Source of the DNA: Cryptococcus deneoformans JEC21
Lineage: Eukaryota > Basidiomycota > Tremellomycetes > Tremellales > Cryptococcaceae
DNA length: 17,500 bases
NCBI RefSeq assembly: GCF_000091045.1
Contig: NC_006685.1
Coordinates: 1,833,701-1,851,200, forward strand
Direction: 5' to 3'
Shown: positions 10,990 through 17,500 of the stretch, piece by piece
Layout: each line of letters begins with the position of its first letter
Position numbering within the stretch: the first letter of the stretch is position 1
Position numbers and translations under genes: made by a program
The notes under the pieces: model-generated
What the model saw: only the letters and a program-made list of their open reading frames with translations
Told to the model about the DNA's origin: nothing
Database searches by the model: none

Positions 10990-11273
10990 ATGTCAAAGTA
11001 CCCCCAGCCTCACCACTCCCCGTATCACTCCTCCAGTTCCCTCCCTCAGCAGACATCCCAACAGCAGCCGTCTGTCCAGTATTTATACGACCCGTCACAA
11101 CCCTATACCTCCGCCATCCCCTCGCCACAGCTCAACAGCAATCTATCCAGACCCCCAAACTCTGGCCCGGCCAGTACCGCCCCTTCTTCTTCACCCAGAT
11201 TTCAGCCATATTCGCGCCCGCAACCACAGCGATCGACCTCGTCCAACTCTACCCAATCGGTGCAGCAGAATAA
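10890..11273 (+). other. Candidate overlapping uORF 2 of GAT201
   Basis: An ATG at 10890 in weak-looking context (AGCTCATGCC) opens a 127-codon frame that passes the GAT201 ATG in another frame. Ribosomes starting there could not start GAT201 at 10990. The GAT201 start has the stronger context CCACAATG. The encoded sequence is Pro/Ser/Ala-rich frame shadow and is not proposed as a functional protein. Confidence 0.4.
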
Positions 11274-12528
11274 CAATATGGGTATGCCGCCTCCTAGTCT
11301 CCCGCCGTCAAATTCCATACGCCCTCCTACTCAAATATCGCCATCTCATCAACCGTCGCCGCTTCACCAGTCTGCGTTATCCTTTCTTCCCCCTCAAGAA
11401 CTCTCAAGAGGCTACAGTGAATCGACGCACAGTCCTAACCATCTTTCTAATCCACTATACAACACTGGTTACGACGAGATAATGTACAGCAACACGGGTG
11501 TGCAGCAACCGTACCTGCCTGTTTTACCAGATACGGGAAACCACGAGCCTTGGGACAGACCTCTGAACGATCAAAGAGTTGGACCAGACGAATACTCCCA
11601 GGCAAGTGATTCGCATTGCCAAGTCACTCGATGACGAGACTAACCTTGCACTCGCCCGCAGGCACTGGCCATTTACACTCATATCTATGATTCTGTCCCC
11701 TACTTTGTCCCCAACACTCAACCTGCCCCTCATATACCTGAAAACCACAACCACACGACCACATACGAATCAGTTGTTCTTCTTGCCAATGAAGGGCACC
11801 AGATCCTCACAGGGCAAGTGGACTCCCATCAACGTCACACCCTCACGTCCTCGACGGGAGTTGGTGTCACATCATTGCCCACAGGAATGGGCGGTGCTGC
11901 TCAAGTCCATACGGGACCTAGTCCGGGACCTGGTGCAGCGTCCACGAATCATGCCAACGCAAATCCGAACAATATCAACCACGGGAACAACATCAGTATC
12001 GGGAACGGGAAGCAGGGAAGCAGTGGTACCGCGAGCGGTGCTGGTACGCTGTCAGGAAGCACGATGACGGCGGGAAGGAAGAGGGGGAATTCGGGCGACA
12101 AGAAGAACGGGCCTCCACCGACGTGTTTGGGCTGTGGCGCGACAGAGACACCAGAGTGGCGAAGAGGGCCGATGGGTCCGAGAACATTGTGTAATGCCTG
12201 TGTAAGTTTAGGTCTCAATCCAATCCCTCCTTTGGCCCCTTTCCCGCTTTTCAGGGCACACTAGCTCCATCATGAACTTGTTTCGATCACTTTGCCACTC
12301 TTTCTGCGAGTGGCAAACGCGCGTGAGCGAGTTGAATAGACGCTGACATCCATTCGTCGATAGGGGTTGGTACACATGAAGTTGCAGAGAAAGAAGAAGA
12401 AGGCAGAGGAGAAAGCGAGATTGGAGGCAGAGAAGGAGAAGGAAGCGGCGACGGCGGCGTTAGGCATGGTGGGAGGGGGCTTTGGCAGTGGCTTAGCAAG
12501 TGCTTTACCAAGCGCTTTCCTTCCTTAG
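10990..12528 (+). CDS. GAT201: GATA-type zinc finger transcription factor, Gat201 candidate
   Basis: Exons 10990-11601, 11662-12201 and 12364-12528 give 438 residues. The N-terminal ~330 residues are low complexity, rich in Ser, Pro, Gln and Asn, as in activation regions. A single GATA finger runs from C359 to C384 (CLGCGATETPEWRRG ... CNAC), spacing C-X2-C-X18-C-X2-C, followed by GLVHMKLQRKKKK and a Lys/Glu/Ala helix. The X18 loop is shared with WC-2-type fingers, but I see no PAS domain, so this is not the light-sensor partner. The gene name rests on my memory that GAT201 lies a few genes from CAM1 in C. neoformans. There Gat201 controls capsule-independent antiphagocytic traits and virulence. 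Intron 1 (11602-11661) needs a GCAAGT donor; retention would stop after nine extra codons, losing the finger. Intron 2 (162 nt) cuts exactly after the last zinc-binding Cys codon. The GATA factor call is certain; the exact ortholog is likely. Confidence 0.85.
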
Positions 12529-12867
12529 CCGGAATAGCAAAAAAAACAGCTTGGTGCGCCAAGATGAACATTACGAAAAACGCCAAAGAAAGATCTACCG
12601 TTGTGAGCATGTTGAAAAAGAAAATGGACCTGGCAAATCCAAGTAGAGATTTTTGTTGTACATTGTTAAGGTCGTGAATATCCTTGTAAAAATCAGTAGT
12701 ATGTTTATTGCTTAGACTGGTGGAGGGAGAGGCTGGAGCTGAAAGGGAATCAATCACCTTTTTTTGTGCTCATATGTCGACTTTTGGGTAATATAGTTAC
12801 ATCCACATAGCAAAAGTAGGTACGCATATGAACCCTTTGTGAAGCCGTCATTCCTCCGCCCATTTCC
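12529..12867. terminator. Convergent 3' region, GAT201 and TSR3
   Basis: These 339 bp lie between facing stop codons and should contain both 3' UTRs. Open frames here read through both strands without recognisable domains. No RNA gene or repeat was recognised. Confidence 0.4.
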
Positions 12868-14273
12868 CTATCTTCCTTCAGTCTCAGCCTTTTCGTCATC
12901 GAGATTGGCCTGTTCCAACCCTGCGATAAGTGTCTCGACAACATCTCGCTCTTCGTCGCTATCATTGTCTTGCTCCGTTTGCCATTCACTTCCCTGGTGG
13001 TTCGGGTTCTCTCTCAACAAATCTGCTCCTTCGTCGGCATCTACATTCCCGAATCCATCATTGCCTCATCAGCCAAAGATTTTTTTTTAAAACTCATACA
13101 GAAATAAAGAGATGCATACCTCTTTGCCGGCGACGTTCGACCCTTTCTTCTTCCATCTCCCGCTGAATACTTTCCTGCATAGCCTTGATTTCATCGGCAT
13201 CTTTGCATGTGCGGTATCGTTCGATAAGGTGAGAGTTCAGTTTATAGAAAGAATGTCCCCATGAAAACTTTGCTAGCCTTCAGTTCGTCGTCGCCCTAAG
13301 TCAGCATTTTTGTTCTCTGTTCAAAGTTTAAACATTGATGAAAGAAAACATACAGAACTTCAGCCCAGTCGGCGTGACCGGTGATGTAGAATCCAGCAGC
13401 AAGTGCTTCAACGCAGTTCAGCCGCCATGGTTTGCCATAATTGACCGGGTTGCTTGCAATCAGGAAAGGCACTGAAATCGCCAACATCAGCCCAAATCTC
13501 CAAATAACCTTGACCCTGAAACAGAGGAAAGGTGTGAGAAAACGCACGTAAACGCTCGTAAGGAGACTTGATTTTGTTGAACGGCACTTCATCTAATCGC
13601 GCCCAACTGCACTCGACAACGGCGAGTCCGCTCATTTGGACAATCTCATCATCTTCCGGTGAGATGACTTTCTTTCCCTTTGGTCTACATCCTCATATCA
13701 GTTCTAATCTGACAATATGAAAGCCACTCAAAGGTCAAGAACGAGAATGGCTCACGTCAAGACGATACCCCTAAATCTCTGGCCTACTCGCATGGCGTTG
13801 ATTAACCCATGCCTAGCCAATTTCTTTCCTGAACATCGTTTCGGATCACAATGATCAAAATCCCACATGGCTACGGGGACTTCGATCGTGGCAGGCTCCT
13901 CTTCTGAGCTTTCCTCATCCTCTTCATCGTCCTTTTCGGAACCAGAACCAGAACCCGAACCCGAACCGGAGTCTGACTCCTCGGAACCTGATTCATCCGT
14001 CAGCGAAATCTGCGAGAGCACTCCCCCAATTATTTTGGAATGGAAAGGAGAAGGAATGAACATACTTGTGTCAAGGTTCTCACCTGCCATTACTCGTCGG
14101 AATATCTCTTCGTCGTCCATGCCTTCCCTGGCGCCCCCTCCGCTAGGACCGGAACGTAAAGCTTTTTGCCTCCCACTCCCTCCAGCTCGAGCGACAGAGA
14201 ATCCCCCTCGTCCACGGCCACGTCCACGAGGCGCTGTTGAACGTTGGTTCCTTTCCTTGTTTGGTTTCCCCAT
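12868..14273 (-). CDS. TSR3: Tsr3, 18S rRNA aminocarboxypropyltransferase
   Basis: Exons 14066-14273, 13756-13987, 13548-13684, 13354-13471, 13120-13277 and 12868-13040 join to 341 residues. Tsr3 transfers the aminocarboxypropyl group from S-adenosylmethionine to the hypermodified pseudouridine of 18S rRNA in cytoplasmic 40S maturation. Seen here: a Gly/Arg-rich N terminus ([10 protein letters not shown]); a Ser/Gly/acidic stretch; the family block [17 protein letters not shown]; then [30 protein letters not shown] and [12 protein letters not shown]; and an acidic tail after NPNHQ. Intron 1 (13988-14065, donor GTATGT, 78 nt) is divisible by three and stop-free, so a retained form would add 26 residues in frame. 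Intron 4 (13278-13353) skips a TAG acceptor just after its CTGAC branch point and uses the AAG at 13278-13280, the only choice that restores [11 protein letters not shown]. Identity is firm. Confidence 0.95.
13939..13968. repeat. TSR3: Hexanucleotide repeat in TSR3 exon 2
   Basis: Five imperfect tandem copies of GAACC(A/C/G) on the plus strand encode a Gly-Ser repeat on the TSR3 strand, followed by Asp/Glu-rich sequence. It is a short coding minisatellite in a linker ahead of the catalytic domain and may vary in copy number. Confidence 0.85.
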
Positions 14274-14511
14274 GTTTTCAAAGGATTATCTGAATACTGA
14301 TGAGGAGAGAGGTGAATTGTTGTTGATTTGCGACGCCGAGAAAGACAGGAATTTTTGGTCGGGATTATTTCTCTTCCACCCTGCCCGCCCTGTGCTGTAC
14401 GTATCCATGTCTAATATCCCATCTATGTTCTTGACCATGTCGTTTCCAGATCTGCATATTTATGTAAATAAGTTGGTGCCCAAACAAATGCATCCCATGC
14501 TGATACATATT
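14274..14511. promoter_or_regulatory. TSR3 upstream region and SF3A3 3' region
   Basis: SF3A3 and TSR3 both read leftward. These 238 bp therefore hold the SF3A3 3' UTR and the TSR3 promoter. An A/T-rich stretch at about 14455-14520 sits just past the SF3A3 stop, as expected for 3'-end signals. No gene is seen. Confidence 0.45.
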
Positions 14512-16338
14512 TTAAATAAGACCCTGTCTCTGCAACTGCTCATACGTCCTCTTATCATACACGTTTCCTTCTTCATCTTCAAACTCCTCCGCCTTGTCCA
14601 TTGCGGTGATTTCTTGTCGGCCTTCTCGCTTCAGCTTCTCAGCAACTGCCAATCAAACGATTAGTATCATTATAATCTTCAGGAGGGTGCAAAGAAGACC
14701 TGGACTCACGGGCAAGGGCGTCATTAATTTTGGTGATATACATAAAGTGCTTGGATGGCGGTAATCCCAACGCCCGTAAACCAAACGCATGCTTTGACTC
14801 CATAAAGTGCTTTTCGAAAGCCTTTCGGCCGTTATACGTCGCATTAGAGCAAATTTCACAAGAGAATTCAACACCGAGACCGTGGAGTTTGTACAACCAG
14901 TAAGGGATTGGTTTACCGTCCCATCCTAAAGGGAAATTGTCAGTGAGCGGTGCAAGTGATTATCAAAAACCGCAACATACCAAGAGGAAGCTTGAGCGGG
15001 TTGTAAATTTTCCCATCATCTGACTCCTCGTCCGACTCCTGACCACCAAGCTCGACCGCTTCAGCTGGTCCTTCCTCCTGCTCCTCAATCTCCTGCTCTC
15101 TTTCCCTGGCTGTCAACGCCATCTTCCTTTCCACTTCGTTTCTAGAATCAGACAACAGTTGAGGTATAGGAGGAAAAGTCAAGAGGGCAGTGACGAGGAA
15201 TGTAAGACGAGCGGGAACCATGAGCTTTGAACGGTTAGAATTGTTGGGAGTGGTGGCGGGAGCCGGGGATGATGTGGATGGAGCAGCAGACTGTCCCTCA
15301 GCGGCCTTCTTCTTGTGGCCTTTGGAGTTGAGATGCGCGTCGTACACTGTTTGCTTTGAATAGTTCTTTTGGCAATACTGACACCAGATCCCCTCGCCAC
15401 CGTTCGCCTGCTTCTTCGCTCCAGAATTCTCCCACCCATCGATCTGATCAGCCTCCCAAGCTGTCTCGAACCTCTGTTCCTCCTCCTTAATCTTTTTTTG
15501 GATATTCACAAGCGGTAAAGCCCTCTCGAAAAAGGAGAGAAGGTAGGTGTACAATGTTTGGACGTATTCTAGGTAAGCGGCGTTGGACTTTTCCTTGAGG
15601 TCGAGAGTGCGTTCGACTTTGCCGTGCTTGAGCATGTCGAGATATGCAACATAAGAGAGACGAGTGGATCCCTTGAGGTTGAGGTATTGGGAATGGGAAA
15701 GGTAAAGGTCAAGGTGTTTGCCGTAGGCTTCCTCACCAGAGAATATGGAATCAAGAGCTATGTTCCAGTCAGCCGCCATCCAAGCGCAGTACATTCTCAC
15801 AGACTCACGGTCAACAACAGTAGGCTCCTCCTCTCCTTCCACCTGGATTACCTGTACGCCGTCACCCTTGACTAATTCATCCAACTCATTGATGAACTGT
15901 CGCGCATTAATCCCAACATTTCGAGAGTGAAAGTCCTTAATCTTGTTGAAACGAGTGTAGAACTCAGCAAGGTCATCCTCTCCTGGAGCGGGGGCTGATA
16001 ACAGAGCGAGTTCTCTGGGCCGCAACCTACGTGACGGTCGTGAGTACGGGATCACGCAAGTGACATCTGAAACGCACCCCGGGATGTCTTCGTATTGCTC
16101 GACAAGCTCTTTCCGCAGAGTTCCAATTCTTCCTAAAATTTCTGCAGCCTTTCTATCCCTTCTAACCACATTTTTAGTCTACAATCGCAGATACATTAGC
16201 ACGTCATGAGTTTGTTGTATTGTGTTGTGCAGGAGTACTCACGGCGGTGGGGTTTTGCATGAGAACCTCGGCGAGAGCCTGCTCATATCGCTCTATGCTC
16301 TCATGAGTTTGTCGCTGAGTCTCTATAATAGAATCCAT
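14512..16338 (-). CDS. SF3A3: Splicing factor 3a subunit 3 (SF3a60/Prp9)
   Basis: Exons 16243-16338, 16078-16178, 15809-16026, 14981-15757, 14710-14925 and 14512-14645 give 513 residues, close to human SF3A3 (501). The protein is part of the SF3a complex of the U2 snRNP, needed for branch-site recognition. Seen here: the N-terminal [28 protein letters not shown] then [18 protein letters not shown]; a C2H2 finger C264-X2-C267-X12-H280-X5-H286; the conserved [20 protein letters not shown] block; a second, matrin-type finger C420/C423/H437/H443; and the C-terminal [12 protein letters not shown]. Introns 16027-16077 and 15758-15808 are both 51 nt and stop-free in frame, so an unspliced reading looks like one exon. 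Their removal restores family spacing and both have good splice signals (GTGCGT...GTAG; GTGAGT...CTGAC...ATAG). Divergent from FAL1. Confidence 0.96.
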
Positions 16339-16521
16339 GGTGTTGAGGGATGGGTTGTGGATGTACAAGTATAGAGGAAATGTAGTGCAAAGGAAATGAT
16401 AGAGGAGATGAAATGGCCACACTCGCGGAAATTTTCGGCGACACCCGTTCTATTGTATTCCATCTTCTCTTGCATCTCAGTACATCTATACTTGTCATTC
16501 AAACATATATCACGAATAAAC
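16339..16521. promoter_or_regulatory. Divergent promoter of SF3A3 and FAL1
   Basis: Only 182-183 bp separate the two start codons, so the promoters and leaders of a U2 snRNP subunit and an exon-junction helicase are packed together. An imperfect GC-flanked palindrome (CGGAAATTTTCGGCG) lies near 16426-16440 in the centre. Its function is unknown. Confidence 0.55.
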
Positions 16522-17500
16522 ATGGCTGGTGTTAATGTGTAAGTACGTAGTCATTCTGTCCAGCTACCAGCTTACATCTAGTAGTGGCGACGACAAGCTC
16601 GTATTCGAGTCTTCCGAAGCCGTCACGGTCGTACGTATATAAACTCTGATGTTTCTTCGAGAGGTTCAGGAGTGCTCATAAGACGAACACTTTTGTTCCT
16701 CTCGACTTTAGGCTCCTACCTGTGAGTACAACTTAATCAATCCTTGTAAACAAATGCTGATGATTTTCCTATACAGTCGAGGCTCTCAACTTGAAAGAAG
16801 ATCTCTTGCGCGGAATTTATGCTTACAACTTTGAGAAACCTTCCGCCATCCAGCAACGTGCGATCATCCCCATCATCCGTGGTCGAGATGTTATTGCCCA
16901 AGCCCAGTCTGGTACGGGTAAAACCGCCACCTTTTCTATCTCAATGCTTCAGTCCATCGACACCAACTTGCGCGAGACTCAGGCTTTGGTTCTGTCCCCC
17001 ACAAGGGAATTGGCTGTACAGATCCAAACCGTCGTTCTCGCTCTCGGTGACTACATGAACGTCTCTTGTCATGCTTGTATTGGAGGAACCAGCGTTGGTG
17101 AAGACATTAGGAAGCTTGAGGCTGGGCAGCAGGTTGTCAGTGGTACTCCTGGACGAGTGTTTGACATGATCCGAAGGAGAAACTTGAGGACTAAGGACAT
17201 CAAGGTGCGTCTACGTCTTGTCAGAAGTACGGTAAAGCTGATGCATCTCAGATGCTCATTCTCGATGAGTCTGATGAACTCCTCAACAAAGGTTTCAAGG
17301 ACCAAATTTACGACATCTACCGATACCTCCCTCCCGCCACCCAAGTTGTCGTTGTCTCCGCGACCCTCCCTCATGACGTCCTCGAAATGACTACCAAGTT
17401 CATGACAGACCCTGTCCGAATTCTCGTCAAGCGTGATGAATTGACTCTTGAAGGAATCAAGCAATTCTTCGTCGCCGTCGAAAAGGAAGACTGGAAGTTT
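16522..17500 (+). CDS. FAL1: FAL1/eIF4A3 DEAD-box RNA helicase, partial at right edge
   Basis: Exons 16522-16538, 16582-16630, 16712-16721, 16777-17204 and 17252 to the window end give the first 251 residues. Fal1/eIF4A3 is an ATP-dependent RNA helicase; it acts in 40S rRNA processing in yeast and is the core of the exon junction complex elsewhere. Seen here: the Q motif ([11 protein letters not shown]), Walker A AQSGTGKT (68-75), [31 protein letters not shown], motif II as DESD (173-176), SAT, and [24 protein letters not shown]. The last segment and [14 protein letters not shown] are typical of eIF4A3 rather than eIF4A1/TIF1. Motif II has Ser for the usual Ala. Exon 1 has 17 coding nt and exon 3 only 10 nt. 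The helicase C-terminal domain lies beyond the window. Confidence 0.95.
16712..16721 (+). other. FAL1: 10-nt coding microexon of FAL1
   Basis: GCTCCTACCT lies between an acceptor ending TTTAG and a donor GTGAGT. It supplies Ala-Pro-Thr and the first base of Phe26, linking SEAVTV to FEALNLKED. Joining its neighbours directly changes the frame and destroys the Q motif. Confidence 0.88.

Noticed and set aside
10808..11482. 224-codon plus-strand frame overlapping GAT201 exon 1
   Set aside because: It is out of frame with GAT201 and lacks a clear ATG at its upstream end; its composition is a frame shadow of the Ser/Pro/Gln-rich exon.
10990..12528. White-collar 2 (BWC2) identity for the GATA factor
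   Set aside because: The X18 finger resembles WC-2, but no PAS domain is visible in residues 1-358, and gene order relative to calmodulin fits GAT201 better.
13867..14664. 265-codon plus-strand open frame opposite TSR3 and its promoter
   Set aside because: It is antisense to well-supported TSR3 exons; its repetitive Ser and Pro-Glu stretches are the mirror of the TSR3 Gly/Ser/acidic region, and it shows no domain.
14940..16169. SF3A3 as a single 409-codon exon
   Set aside because: It contains two 17-residue insertions that break family alignment and coincide with good 51-nt introns, so the split model is preferred.

Overview
The window is nuclear DNA of an intron-dense basidiomycete yeast, almost certainly of the Cryptococcus neoformans/gattii group or a close relative. 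The evidence is ten protein-coding genes broken by about 44 short introns (mostly 43-80 nt, with CTRAY branch points), very compact spacing, and a gene order (calmodulin ... GATA factor) that I recall as the CAM1-GAT201 neighbourhood of C. neoformans. No database was searched. Exon joins were derived by hand from reading frame, splice signals and family sequence, so all spliced models are inference supported by exact frame closure.

Layout, left to right: unassigned flank (1-549); calmodulin CAM1 (minus, 550-1780); VMS1/ANKZF1 ribosome-rescue factor (plus, 2078-4166); HARBI1-like DDE nuclease/transposase relative (minus, 4249-5546); sorting nexin SNX4/ATG24 (plus, 5777-7637); CHORD-CS HSP90 co-chaperone (minus, 7865-9281); BET1 SNARE (minus, 9650-10340); GATA transcription factor GAT201 (plus, 10990-12528); TSR3 18S rRNA modification enzyme (minus, 12868-14273); SF3A3/PRP9 splicing factor (minus, 14512-16338); FAL1/eIF4A3 RNA helicase (plus, 16522 to the right edge, partial). 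Four divergent pairs share short upstream regions: CAM1/VMS1, HARBI1-like/SNX4, BET1/GAT201 and SF3A3/FAL1.

Most genes are housekeeping: calcium signalling, stalled-ribosome quality control, endosomal and ER-Golgi traffic, HSP90 co-chaperoning, ribosome maturation and splicing. They are not an operon or a dedicated pathway. The two accessory-flavoured genes are the HARBI1-like gene, whose catalytic Glu position reads Gln, and GAT201, a regulator known in C. neoformans for control of virulence traits.

The most striking content is in the gene architecture. CAM1 has a 7-nt microexon followed by a 12-nt exon and an intron directly before its stop codon. FAL1 has a 10-nt microexon, and BET1 starts with only 8 coding nt in exon 1. 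Four introns use GCAAGT donors instead of GT. Three introns have a length divisible by three and no stop, so they hide inside long open frames. The GAT201 leader carries two upstream ATGs, one opening a frame that overlaps the GAT201 start. I found no rRNA, tRNA, CRISPR array or intact mobile element, and no convincing wholly new multi-gene system.
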